Shown in pieces: positions 23,176 through 32,700 of a stretch of 43,477 nucleotides of DNA. The notes under the pieces were generated by a model that worked only from the letters and a program-made list of their open reading frames with translations, was not told the origin of the DNA and searched no databases. Made by a program: the position numbers and the translations under genes. Source of the DNA: Deltaproteobacteria bacterium. Lineage in GTDB: Bacteria; Myxococcota_A; Polyangia; Polyangiales; JADJMO01. Each line of letters begins with the position of its first letter. Position 1 is the first letter of the stretch. The stretch lies in the NCBI GenBank assembly GCA_022843175.1, contig JALHOE010000052.1:1-43477 (forward strand), read 5' to 3'.

Positions 23176-24138
23176 TCACGGCTTCGCCGCGCGCTCCTTG
23201 CGGTCCTTCTCGCAGTCGCCGAGCTTGCGGAAGAACGCGGGGCCCTCATGGCCCTCGCGGAGCGTGACCAGCCCCACGGTCAGCGGCTCGAACCGGCGCA
23301 GCTTCGAGGCCTTCTCGTCGATGGCCGGACACGCCACGCACACCGGCTCGTCTCCGCTGGCCTTGAGCGCCGGCCGGGCTTTCTTGTAACCGATGCTCGT
23401 CATCGGCTCGAGCGATACGTCCTGCAGGCGAAATTCGATGCAGCGTTCGCACGGCGTGCAGCGCGGATCGATCTGGAGGTTGCCGTGGGTGCACTTCACC
23501 GACTTGCGCACGCGCCACCCTCCGTAGCGGAGCGCGTCGCTCGTGGGCGACTCGAGGTGTCTGCCGAGCGTGCGCGCCTCGCCGATGCCCCATCCCGACA
23601 CCGAGCCCTTGGAGATCGTTTGCGCGCCGGGTCCGGTGAGGATCAGTTCCTCGTGCATCATGAGGTTGTAGTGCGTGACGCCGTTGCCCTCGGGGTTCTC
23701 CCCGAACTTCGCCGCGATGAGGGCGACGAGCGAGCCGGGCTCCTGGAAGCGGGCCGTGATCGGCACGCACTTCGCCTTGGCATTCCCCGGCCAGAACACC
23801 TCGCTGTCGACGTAGAGCGTGTTGGCCTTTTTTCGATCGATCCACGCGACGTCCGCGAGCTTCGGCGGCGGCGGGACCGACTCCGGGACGTCGAACCCCG
23901 TCGTCGCGGCCCACGCGCGCAGCTGCACGACCGACCACGCGCCGCACTTGTTCGACTCGCACACCGCGGTCGTGTCCTTCGAACGCGCCTTCTTCTCGCA
24001 GTCGGCGTCGACGGTGCACTCCGGCGCGGGGCGCGCCGGCGCGCTCGGAGCCGGCGCGACCGCGATCGGCGTATCGACCGGCGGCCGCGGCGCCGCGCTG
24101 CACGCGACCATCACCAGGAAGTAGACCAGGGCTCGCAC
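23176..24138 (-). CDS. Lipoprotein of unknown function, Cys-rich
   Basis: 320 residues from GTG, chosen because it gives a compact lipoprotein signal (MVAC, Cys13) and follows a TACCCT element by 7 bases. A Pro/Ala linker leads to a small Cys motif (ECTVDADCEKK, VCESNKCG). The main domain (about 85-300) begins near ADVAWIDRKKANTLYVDSEVFW and contains a C-x2-C-x2-C cluster (CTPCERC) and VCVACP, which could be disulfides or a metal site. I do not recognise a family. It converges with the KaiC operon kinase at a 24-base gap. The lipoprotein gene starting at 25053 lies upstream on the same strand but appears separately promoted. Confidence 0.85.
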   Translation of the reverse strand: MRALVYFLVMVACSAAPRPPVDTPIAVAPAPSAPARPAPECTVDADCEKKARSKDTTAVCESNKCGAWSVVQLRAWAATTGFDVPESVPPPPKLADVAWIDRKKANTLYVDSEVFWPGNAKAKCVPITARFQEPGSLVALIAAKFGENPEGNGVTHYNLMMHEELILTGPGAQTISKGSVSGWGIGEARTLGRHLESPTSDALRYGGWRVRKSVKCTHGNLQIDPRCTPCERCIEFRLQDVSLEPMTSIGYKKARPALKASGDEPVCVACPAIDEKASKLRRFEPLTVGLVTLREGHEGPAFFRKLGDCEKDRKERAAKP

Positions 24139-24145
24139 CTCGAGG

Positions 24146-24151
24146 AGGGTA
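24146..24151 (-). promoter_or_regulatory. Putative -10 element TACCCT, leaderless type
   Basis: Minus-strand TACCCT ends 7 bases before the GTG at 24138. It lies in the 36-base gap after the upstream lipoprotein gene, which suggests an internal promoter. Confidence 0.45.
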
Positions 24152-24174
24152 CGCCCCTTCGGGACGAATGGCGG

Positions 24175-25053
24175 CTACTTGATCGGCGGGCACTCCGCGC
24201 CGGGGGCCGGGTCGGGATCGCAGTAGAGGAACCCGCCGCCCGTGCTGCGCGTGATGAGGACGATCGTGTTCGACTTCGTCGCGTCGTCGATCGTGGGGAG
24301 CACGCGCTTGACCGCGTCGTAGTAGGTCGCGGTGGGGACCCAGACGTGGAGGATCTGCTTCTCCCACTTGTCCTCGGCGGCGACGCGCGCGCTGCTCGCC
24401 TTGATCGACTCGAAGTTCTTTACGAGCTGATCGCGCACCTCGGCGTCGGTCATCGTCAGCGGCTCGGGCTTGAACACACGCTTGGGGTTCGCGCCGAGCT
24501 TCACGCCGCCGATGGAGATCACCATGTCGGTGATCGTGGCGGCGCCGCCGTCGGGGGCCGGGCCGTACTTGATCTCGGTCTCCGTCTTCAGCAGCTTGGC
24601 GTCGTCGCAGTGGAAGAGGATCTCGTAGGTCATCACCTCGGACTCCTTGGAGGAGCCGCCGGCGTTGGGCGCGTCGAAGATCTTCTGCCCGCCGGGCGAG
24701 AGCCGCGCGCGCTCGTACTTGTCCATCGCGCCGAACGCGATCGGGATGTCGACCACGACCGAGGTCGTCGCGCTCACGAGGGACTTGAGCTTCCCGCAAT
24801 CGCCCGAGGTCGTGCCGAGGATGTCGAACGGCGCCGGCGCGTCGGCGACGCTCGTGTCGCTCCCCGCGTCGGCCGGGCCGGCTTCGACGCCCGAGTCCGC
24901 GGGCGCGGACGTCTCGAGCGCCGCGTCGACGCTCGCGGAGTCGGCGACGATCTCCGACGCGTCGGCGGTGGTGGTGTTGGAGGGACTGTCCTCTGCGCTG
25001 CCGCATCCGGCGAGGGCAACGAGCGCGAACAGGGCCGCGAGGGTCGAGCGCAT
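24175..25053 (-). CDS. Lipoprotein of unknown function with acidic linker
   Basis: 292 residues. The lipobox is LAGC with Cys17. An Asp/Ser/Ala/Thr linker (about 20-75) is followed by a mixed alpha/beta domain with an amphipathic start (CGKLKSLVSATTSVVVDIPIAF), a central CDDAKLLKTETEIKYG segment and a C-terminal half containing a long charged helix (VRDQLVKNFESIKASSARVAAED). The last 20 residues hold two Cys and many Pro/Asp. There are no enzyme motifs. TACAAG lies about 7 bases before the ATG and may be a weak -10. It is divergent from the Ser/Thr kinase at 25158 (104-base gap). Confidence 0.85.
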   Translation of the reverse strand: MRSTLAALFALVALAGCGSAEDSPSNTTTADASEIVADSASVDAALETSAPADSGVEAGPADAGSDTSVADAPAPFDILGTTSGDCGKLKSLVSATTSVVVDIPIAFGAMDKYERARLSPGGQKIFDAPNAGGSSKESEVMTYEILFHCDDAKLLKTETEIKYGPAPDGGAATITDMVISIGGVKLGANPKRVFKPEPLTMTDAEVRDQLVKNFESIKASSARVAAEDKWEKQILHVWVPTATYYDAVKRVLPTIDDATKSNTIVLITRSTGGGFLYCDPDPAPGAECPPIK

Positions 25054-25141
25054 GCCCCACTTGTACCTCGGCCCGCGGGCGAGAGCACCCCGCTCGATCG
25101 CGGCGGGTGGTGCTCCGAGCCATTCACCTCCCGAGATTCGG

Positions 25142-25147
25142 TACCAT
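25142..25147 (+). promoter_or_regulatory. Putative -10 element TACCAT before kinase gene
   Basis: TACCAT ends 10 bases before the ATG at 25158, and no Shine-Dalgarno is visible. The leader would be only a few bases. Confidence 0.4.
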
Positions 25148-25157
25148 CACGCGACCG

Positions 25158-27767
25158 ATGTTGCGTCCCGGCGACGAGTTCGATCGCTACGTGGTCGAAG
25201 CCCCCCTCGGCCAGGGAGGGATGGGCGCGGTCTACCGTGCGCTCGACACGCGCCTGAATCGACGTGTCGCGCTCAAGATTGTCCTCCTCGGCGAGGGGGC
25301 CGACGCGGAGTCGAAGGCCCGGCTGCTACGGGAGGCGCGCGCTGCAGCAGCCCTCAACCACCCGAATGCGGTGGCGGTCTACGACGTCGGGGAGCACGAC
25401 GGAATCCCGTTCATCGCCATGGAGCTCGTGCCCGGTCGGACGCTGCGGCAGTACGTCGGTGACGCGACGGTGCCCGTCGAGACGCGCCTCCGCTGGCTGC
25501 TCGAGGTCGCCCGCGCCCTCGACGCTGCCCACCGTGCCGGCCTGGTGCACCGCGACGTGAAGCCGGACAACGTGATGATCGGGAACGACGACGCGATCGT
25601 CAAAGTGCTCGACTTCGGGATCGCGCGGTCGATCCGCGGTGCGGTGGACGTCCACGCGGAGACGTCCGCCGGCGCCCTCGAAACGATCACCGCGCAGGGC
25701 GTGGCGATCGGCACGCCCCTCTACATGCCCCCCGAGCAGCTGCGGGGGCGCGAGGTGGACGCACGCGCGGACCAGTTCGCGTGGGGAGTGATGGCCTACG
25801 AGCTGCTCTCGGGAGTCACGCCATGGAGCAACGCGCGGGATGCACTCGCGCTGACCGCCGCCATCGTGGGAGAGCCCGCGCCCCCTCTGCGTTCGCGCAC
25901 CGGGGTGGTCGCGCCCGCGGTCGAGACGATCGTGATGCGAGCCCTCGAGAAGTCTCCGGAAGCGCGCTGGCCATCGATGCGTGCGATCCTCGAGCAGCTC
26001 GAGCGAACGCTCGAGACCGGGCGAGCGCACACCGCCGCGGCGCCGGTCTTGGAGCGATCGAGCAGCGCCGACGTTCCCCGGACGGGCAAGCGCTCGGTGC
26101 TCGTCGGGGTGAGCATTTCCGCGCTCGTGCTCGTCTCTGGAGCGCTTTTTCTCAGCACGGCCCGCCGTTCGGCGAGGTCGCCGGCGAGCAGCTCCTCGTC
26201 GAGCCCATCCGCCAACCGGGGCTGGAAGCGCGTCATCGATCGCCCTCTTCCCTCCTCGTCCCATGCAGACGCGGTGACCGCATTCTCCAGCGGCCTTCGG
26301 GCGGCGCACGATGCGAACTGGGCGGGCGCCCGCCAGGCGTTCGAGCGCGCGGCCGAGCTGGATCCCGGGATGGCGGAGGCCGCCACCTACGTCGCGGTCT
26401 ACAACGCCTTCGGCGACGTCAATGAGGCGCGGCTTCGCGAGCAGTATCAGCGCGCCTTCAACCTCCGCGACAAGCTCGGGGAGCGCGATCGTCGCTTCCT
26501 CCTCGCGTTCGAGCCGAAGGTCATGCGCGAGCCGCCCGACCTCATCGAATCCGCTGCGCGCGCTGTCGCGCTCCTGTCCTCGTACCCGGACGACGCGGAG
26601 CTGCACGTGTTCGCGGGATACTTCGAGTCGATCCGCGGCGAGGACACGAACGCGCTCAAGCTCGTGACCCGGGCGGTCGAGCTCGACCCGACCTACGCCG
26701 ACGCGCTGCAAGCGCAGGGACGGTTGCTCGCGCGCGCCGGACGGGTGGTCGAGGCCATGTCGGCGCTCGACGGCTGCACTCGAGCGTCGCCCGGAGCGGC
26801 CGACTGCTACGCGGACCGCGCGAGGTTGCTCGAGGTCTCCGGCGACTGCGCGGGCGTCGAGGAGATGGCGCGCAAGGGGCTCTCGTGGGCGCCGAATCAT
26901 CGGTCGCTCCTCTCGACGCGGGCCGCCGCGCTCGTCGCGCTCGGACGCGCGAGCGCCGTCATCGACGAGGCCTTGCGCGCGAAGTGGGAGTCTGCCGACG
27001 GGGCGATGCGTGCGAGCGAGAGGGCGCTCGACGAGGCCCGTCTCGCGGTCATCGCGGGGCACTTCGTCCGCGCCCAGACCCTGGCGCTCGAGGCGGAGCG
27101 AGCCGCGGCGATCGACAAGAGCGCACGAGCCCACGCGGTGCCCCTGCTGCTCGCCGTCGAGGTCAGTCACGAGATGGGACGCGACGACGAGGCGGCGAAA
27201 CACGCGATGTCGTATCTCTCGAGGCGCGAGCTGTGGGCACCGATGGCCCTCCTCGAGCCGCTTCCTCCGATGCTCCATGCGCAGCTGCTCGCAGGCGTGA
27301 TCACGTCGGCGAGTCACGACTCTCTCCGGAGCGAGTTCCTCGCGCGCAGCGCCGGCGAACGCGGAATCGCGTGGGCGGCGACCTTTTCGCCGGCCGCGTC
27401 GTCCTCGAGGGCCCACGCAGAGGCGGCCTTCGCCGCGTTGCCCGCGAGCGGACTCCCGAGGGAGCTCCCCTTCTTCCCCACGGGGAGCCTCGACGTGGCG
27501 ATGATCCAAGTCGGTGCAGGTCGCTACGCGGAGGCGGTTCCGCGACTCCGTGCTCAGGTGAACAGCTGCGTGATCTTTCACGATCCGGTTCGGCACGTGC
27601 GAGCCAGCTTGCTCCTGGGTCAAGCACTCGAGGGCACGGGCGACACGCCCGGAGCTTGCGGGGCGTATCGCGCGGTCGTTGCGCGCTGGGGCTCTCCCAA
27701 CCCACGCTCGGTGACGGCCGAGAGGGCGAGGGCGCGTCAGAAGGCGCTGTCGTGCCCCGACGCGTGA
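25158..27767 (+). CDS. Membrane Ser/Thr protein kinase with periplasmic TPR-type domain
   Basis: 869 residues. The N-terminal Hanks-type kinase has the Gly loop GQGGMGAVY, Lys40, the catalytic loop HRDVKPDN (131-138, Asp133), DFG from Asp152 and APE-like PPEQL. A single membrane helix (about 313-333, LVGVSISALVLVSGALFLS) separates the cytoplasmic kinase from an extracytoplasmic Ser-rich linker and a roughly 480-residue helical repeat domain with TPR-like units (AFERAAELDPGMAEAATYVA, AVELDPTYADALQAQGRLLARAG). This is PknB-like domain order with a TPR sensor, common in myxobacteria. All catalytic residues are intact, so it should be active. No substrate gene is identifiable. It converges with the expansin-like gene (12-base gap). 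Confidence 0.94.
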   Translation: MLRPGDEFDRYVVEAPLGQGGMGAVYRALDTRLNRRVALKIVLLGEGADAESKARLLREARAAAALNHPNAVAVYDVGEHDGIPFIAMELVPGRTLRQYVGDATVPVETRLRWLLEVARALDAAHRAGLVHRDVKPDNVMIGNDDAIVKVLDFGIARSIRGAVDVHAETSAGALETITAQGVAIGTPLYMPPEQLRGREVDARADQFAWGVMAYELLSGVTPWSNARDALALTAAIVGEPAPPLRSRTGVVAPAVETIVMRALEKSPEARWPSMRAILEQLERTLETGRAHTAAAPVLERSSSADVPRTGKRSVLVGVSISALVLVSGALFLSTARRSARSPASSSSSSPSANRGWKRVIDRPLPSSSHADAVTAFSSGLRAAHDANWAGARQAFERAAELDPGMAEAATYVAVYNAFGDVNEARLREQYQRAFNLRDKLGERDRRFLLAFEPKVMREPPDLIESAARAVALLSSYPDDAELHVFAGYFESIRGEDTNALKLVTRAVELDPTYADALQAQGRLLARAGRVVEAMSALDGCTRASPGAADCYADRARLLEVSGDCAGVEEMARKGLSWAPNHRSLLSTRAAALVALGRASAVIDEALRAKWESADGAMRASERALDEARLAVIAGHFVRAQTLALEAERAAAIDKSARAHAVPLLLAVEVSHEMGRDDEAAKHAMSYLSRRELWAPMALLEPLPPMLHAQLLAGVITSASHDSLRSEFLARSAGERGIAWAATFSPAASSSRAHAEAAFAALPASGLPRELPFFPTGSLDVAMIQVGAGRYAEAVPRLRAQVNSCVIFHDPVRHVRASLLLGQALEGTGDTPGACGAYRAVVARWGSPNPRSVTAERARARQKALSCPDA

Positions 27768-27779
27768 GCGCCCGGGGCG

Positions 27780-28568
27780 CTACGGAAAATTGCCCTTGCC
27801 GGTGAGCAGCTGTCCGCCGAGGTCGGGGCTCGGCCAGTCGAAGGTGTCCTCGTGCACGGTGCCGTCCGCGCCGGTGATGCGGAGCGTGAACGGGCCCCTA
27901 CCGAACCCGGCACCGTCGTTGAGCGTGCCGTCGCTCGAGCGCTCGAGCGCGACGAAGGCGCTGTGGTTCTTGCTCTTCACCTCGACCTTGGCGATGGGCA
28001 CGCGGACGTTGCGGACCCAGAGGCTCGTCCACCACTCGCTCGCGGCGGTCTGGAACTCGTAGAGGATCGGCCCGCCCGCGGGGCACTTCACGAACTGCCA
28101 GGTCATCGCGCGCGGGTGCTCGCCGCTGTTGAGGAGCGCGTAGGCCTCCGGGCTGACGTCGATGCTGTTCTTGGAGGTGTCGCCGTAGGTCACGACGCGG
28201 AGGACGGCGGACTTGCCCTTGGCGGTGTCGACGCGGATGCATGCGTCGCAGTAGCCGGCCACGTTGGGGATGCCGTTCCACAGCCCGGCGAGCAGCACGC
28301 CCTCTGCCGCGCGCACCGCGGCCGCGTATTTCGTCGGCGGCGCGCAGGCGTTGTGCCACTCGGTCTCGTCCCAGTCGACGGGGCCGAGGTGGAACTCTCC
28401 GCCGGGGTACGGCGCGCCGTAGGTGGTGAGCCCCGCCGCGTCGCCGGTGGGGAGCGGGGTCGAGTCCGTGGTCGCGTCGGTCGTCGTCGCGTCGGCCGTC
28501 GTCGCGTTACCGTCGCTGCCCCCGCATGCGGTCGTCGCGAACCCGACGACGAAGAGCACAGCCCTCAT
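27780..28568 (-). CDS. Expansin-like lipoprotein
   Basis: 262 residues. The lipobox is FATTAC with Cys15; a Thr/Asp/Ala linker covers about 18-45. The rest follows the two-domain bacterial expansin (EXLX/YoaJ) pattern. Domain 1 is a double-psi beta-barrel with YAAAVRAAEGVLLAGLWNG, a GYCDACIRV segment, and GK-S-x-V-L-R-V-V-T ending in SIDVSPEAYALL, whose Asp matches the essential Asp82 of YoaJ. Domain 2 has SEWWTSLWVRN, matching the wall-binding Trp pair, then VPIAKVEVKSKN and PFTLRITGADG. The third surface aromatic (YoaJ Tyr157) is not conserved. Expansins loosen cellulose or peptidoglycan networks without hydrolysis. Assignment is by hand alignment to remembered family features. A lipid-anchored expansin is unusual. 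Confidence 0.85.
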   Translation of the reverse strand: MRAVLFVVGFATTACGGSDGNATTADATTTDATTDSTPLPTGDAAGLTTYGAPYPGGEFHLGPVDWDETEWHNACAPPTKYAAAVRAAEGVLLAGLWNGIPNVAGYCDACIRVDTAKGKSAVLRVVTYGDTSKNSIDVSPEAYALLNSGEHPRAMTWQFVKCPAGGPILYEFQTAASEWWTSLWVRNVRVPIAKVEVKSKNHSAFVALERSSDGTLNDGAGFGRGPFTLRITGADGTVHEDTFDWPSPDLGGQLLTGKGNFP

Positions 28569-28681
28569 CCCCGAAGCATGCGGACAACGCGGCTGCTGCG
28601 CAATCGTTGGTCTTCCAGACCCTGGGCCGTAGTGGAGAAAGTGCTTCTCCGTCCTTCGCTGCGGCGGCATGCTCCGCGCCG

Positions 28682-29524
28682 ATGACTGCGATTCAAGCGC
28701 GTGGGTGGGTGCTCTCCGGGGTCTTCTTCGCTTGCTGTTCGATCGCGTCGTGCGCCGACGAGCCGACGAAAGAGACCGAGAGGGCGCCCGACCCCGACGC
28801 CGACACCGCCGTCGCCGACGCCCCCGCGCCCGAGGGCGGCGCCGACACCAGCACGGGCGGCGACGCCGAGCCGATGGTCGACGCCGGCGAGATCACCACC
28901 CTCAAGCTCGCGAACTTCTCCGCGTCGGCGATCAACGGGTGCGTGCGCTCGAAGATTGGCACGGGCGCGTTCACCGGCCCGCTGTTCCGCGCCGCGGGGG
29001 TCCCGGCCGGCGCCGTCAGCGAGCGGGTCTCGGTCGAGCGCATGAACCTCGACCTCAAGGTGATCGCCGCGGGCGGCGCGTGCAGCGATCCGGGCTTGAC
29101 CACGATTACGATGAACCTCGGAACGATCGCGGGCTCGCCGGTCCATCGCGGCGCCTGGTACCGCGGCGGCACCGGCTCGATCGGCGGCGGGTTCGCCGAG
29201 ATCCTCACCGTCACGCCCGGCAAGGAGACCATCCGCGCGCAGGACGGCACCGTGCGCGAGCCGTCGTTCGTGCGCGACGACGACGCCGGTGCGCCGGTCG
29301 ATCTCACGCCGATCGGCGGCGGCAGCGTGACGCTCGACGGCGACGTCGTGGGGAAGATCGTCGCGGCGTCGGGCAGCGGCGCGCCGATCGAGCGGCGCAT
29401 CAAGACGAAGCCGGGCGGCACGCTGAGCATGTGGGCCCTCTCGTCGACGATCCTCCTCTGCGACGACAGCGCGCCCGCCAAGGACGGGCTCACCGTCTGC
29501 GATCCGATGCTGCGCGCGCCGTGA
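28682..29524 (+). CDS. Lipoprotein, possibly DUF4397-like
   Basis: 280 residues. The signal peptide has Cys at 18, 19 and 24; SIASC (Cys24) or FFAC (Cys18) could be the lipidation site. An acidic Asp/Pro/Glu linker runs to about 75. The mature part is beta-rich with short strands such as LKLANFSASAINGCVRS, PAGAVSERVSV and LDLKVIAAGGACSD. It resembles the DUF4397 immunoglobulin-like pattern known from surface proteins, but the match is weak. The C-terminal Cys pair (LLCDD, TVCDP) may form a disulfide. It is divergent from the expansin-like gene (113-base gap). Function unknown. The following 203 bases hold no gene that I can support. Confidence 0.82.
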   Translation: MTAIQARGWVLSGVFFACCSIASCADEPTKETERAPDPDADTAVADAPAPEGGADTSTGGDAEPMVDAGEITTLKLANFSASAINGCVRSKIGTGAFTGPLFRAAGVPAGAVSERVSVERMNLDLKVIAAGGACSDPGLTTITMNLGTIAGSPVHRGAWYRGGTGSIGGGFAEILTVTPGKETIRAQDGTVREPSFVRDDDAGAPVDLTPIGGGSVTLDGDVVGKIVAASGSGAPIERRIKTKPGGTLSMWALSSTILLCDDSAPAKDGLTVCDPMLRAP

Positions 29525-29727
29525 GCTCCGGCCCTCGTCGACCACGCTGTCGACGCGACGCTCGGAGCAACCGGTGTCTTTGCTCACGTCGACCGCGGCG
29601 CGCTCGCTCCCCCTCCGTGCGAACGCCAGCCGGCGCGAACGCGCGGGATCGCTCGTGACCCGTGCGCGATCTTCTCGCGCATCGGCGCTGACGAGGCGAC
29701 ATCGGATCGTGTCGGGGGGGCACCATC

Positions 29728-32700
29728 ATGTCGCGAACTCTCGGCGCTTCGACTCTCGTCTTCTTCGCCTCGGCGTGCAGCGGACCGAGCGAGCAACCCG
29801 GTAACCTGCGACCTTCGGCGAGCGCGCCGGTCACGCAGGATGCGTCCGGTGGCGACGCGGATCTCACTGCGTTCGACGCCGGCCTCCCTCCGCCGCCCAC
29901 GTGCACCAAGCGAACGTGCGCCGACGAGGGCGCCAACTGCGGACCGGTCGCAGATGGGTGCGGCGGGCTCACCGAGAGCTGCGGCACCTGCGCGGCGGGA
30001 ACGGTGTGCGGAGGCGGCGGGATCGCGAGCCGCTGCGGAACGACCATCGGTGACGGCGGCGGGTGCATCCCGCGCACCTGCGAGAAGGCCGGCGCCAACT
30101 GCGGACCGATCGGCGACGGCTGCGGGGGCGTCATCGATTGCGGGAAGTGCAGCGGCGACCGCACCTGCGGCGGCGGCGGCACGCCGAGCGTGTGCGGGGT
30201 GAGCTACGTCCCGCCGGACGGCGGCGCCCTCGGCGACGGCGGCACCTGCGTGAAGCGGACGTGCGCCGAGCAGGGAGCGAACTGCGGACCGGTCGGCGAC
30301 GGCTGCGGCGGCACCGTCGAGTGCGGCACCTGCACCAACCCCGGCGAGATCTGCGGAGGCACCACGCCGAGCGTGTGCGGGAGCCCGTTCGGCGACAGCG
30401 CCGGCTGCACGCCGCGCACGTGCGCCGACGTCGGCGCGAACTGCGGACCGATCGGGGACGGCTGCGGCGGCCTGCTGGAGTGCGGCACCTGCAGCGCGCC
30501 GAACATCTGCGGCGGCGGCGGGAAGCCGAGCGTGTGCGGCAACGCCTACGGCAGCTGCACGCCGAAGACGTGCGCCGACTACCCCGGCGCGACATGCGGA
30601 CAGCTCGCCGACGGGTGCGGTGGACTCACGGCGAGCTGCGGCACCTGCGCGTCGCCGACGATCTGCGGCGGCGGCGGGACGCCCAACGTGTGCGGCAACT
30701 CGTTCGGCGCGTGCAAGCCCCAGACGTGCGCCGACCTCGGAGCCAACTGCGGGCTGATCGGAGACGGATGCGGCGGCACCGCGAGCTGCGGGACCTGCAC
30801 GGCGCCCGACATCTGCGGCGGCGCGGGCGTGCCGAGCAAGTGCGGCGGCAGCGGCGGCGTGGTGCCCGGTTGCACCGATCCCCTGTGCGCGAAGATCCCG
30901 ATCTGCACCACCGGCGAGACGACCATCGAGGGTACGGTCTACGCGCCGAACGGCGTGCAGCCGCTCTACAACGCGGTCGTCTACATCCCCAAGGGGACGG
31001 TGGCTCCGTTCGGCGACGTGATCTCGTGCGATCGTTGCGACACGCCGCGCCCGGCGCTCGCGTCCGCGGTCACGGGCCCGGACGGCCGGTTCAAGCTCAC
31101 GGGCGCGCTGCCCGCGGGCCCCAACATCCCGCTCGTGATCGAGCTCGGTCGCTGGCGGCGCTATGTGACGATCCCCAACGTCTCGGCGTGCGTGAGCAAC
31201 CCGGAGCCGGCCACGCTCACCCGAATGCCGCGGCGACAGGCCGAGGGCCACGCGCTCGACAACATCCCGCGCATGGCGATGACCACCGGCAACGTCGACG
31301 CGATGGAGTGCGTGCTCCGCAAGATGGGGCTCGAGGACTCGGTGTTCGCCAACCCGACGTTCGCCGACGCCTCGAAGCGCATCCACTTCTACCGCGACAA
31401 CGGCGCAGCCTTCAGCGCGAGCACCCCGTCGTGGACGGCGCTCGCCGACGACCCGACGGCGATGCGCAAATACGACGCGATCATCTACGCGTGCCGTGGC
31501 AGCGAGGGCACCGCCCGGTCGAGCGCACGGAAGGACGCGCTCCGCGCCTACGCCAACGAGGGCGGCCGCGTCTTCGCCACGCACTACAGCTATATGTGGC
31601 TCTTCGACAACGACAACTGGGCGACGTCGGCGAGCTGGGTGCGCGACGGCGGCCCGGCGACGTCGAGCAACACCGTGCCGCTGGTGAGCGACGTGAACAC
31701 CAGCTTCCCGAAGGGGCTCGCGTTCTCGCAGTGGTTGTCGCTCGTCGGCGCGCTCTCGTCGACCACCCCGCCGCGGGTCGACATCCTCGCGTCGCGCAAG
31801 GACGTCACCGCGGCGCTCTCGCCGGCGCTCCCGTGGATCACCTCGGACAGCCCGAAGACCGCGCAGCACATGACGTTCAACACGCCGTTCAAGGGCGCGA
31901 CGTCCTCTCTCTGCGGCCGGGTGCTGTTCAGCGACTTCCACGTCACCAACGCGTCGACCGACGGCAAGACCTTCCCCGCCGAGTGTGCGGGTGGGGATCT
32001 GACCGCGCAGGAGAAGGTCCTCGAGTTCATGCTCTTCGACCTCGCGTCGTGCGTGAACGGCGACAACCTCCCGCCCCCTCCGCCGCCCACGTGCACGCCC
32101 AAGACGTGCGCCGACGCCGGCGCGAAGTGCGGCCAGGTCGCGAACGGCTGCGGCGGGCTCACGCCGAGCTGCGGCACCTGCCCCGCCGGCGAGACGTGCG
32201 GCGGCGGAGGCAAGCCCGGCGTGTGCGGTGGGCCGACGTGCACGCCCGTGACCTGCGTCGCCCTCGGCTACGAGTGCGGGCTCGCGGGCGACGGGTGCGG
32301 CGGGAGTCTGAGCTGCGGCGTCTGCACCGTGCCCGGCGAGACGTGCGGCAGCGGCGGCGTGCCCGGCAAGTGCGGCGGTCCGAAGTGCACTCCCCAGACG
32401 TGCGCCTCGACGTCGACGATGTGCGGATGGATCGGCGACGGCTGCGGAGGCAAGAGCTACTGCGGCGACTGCGTGGCGCCCGACATCTGCGGCGGCGGCG
32501 GCGTGGCGGGGAAATGCGGCTCGCCGAAGTGCACGCCGCGCACGTGCGCCGCGACGAGCACGACCTGCGGTTGGATCGGCGACGGCTGCGGCGGCAAGAC
32601 GTTCTGCGGCGACTGCCTCACCGCCGGAGAGACGTGCGGCGGGAGCGGGCTCGCGGGCGTGTGCGGAAAGCCGGGGACGACCCCGTGCAAGCCGCGCACG

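Noticed and set aside
29525-29727. Possible short gene in the 203-base gap
   Set aside because: The open stretch encodes a Ser/Arg-rich peptide with no Shine-Dalgarno or signal and runs into the start of the next gene; no feature is supportable.
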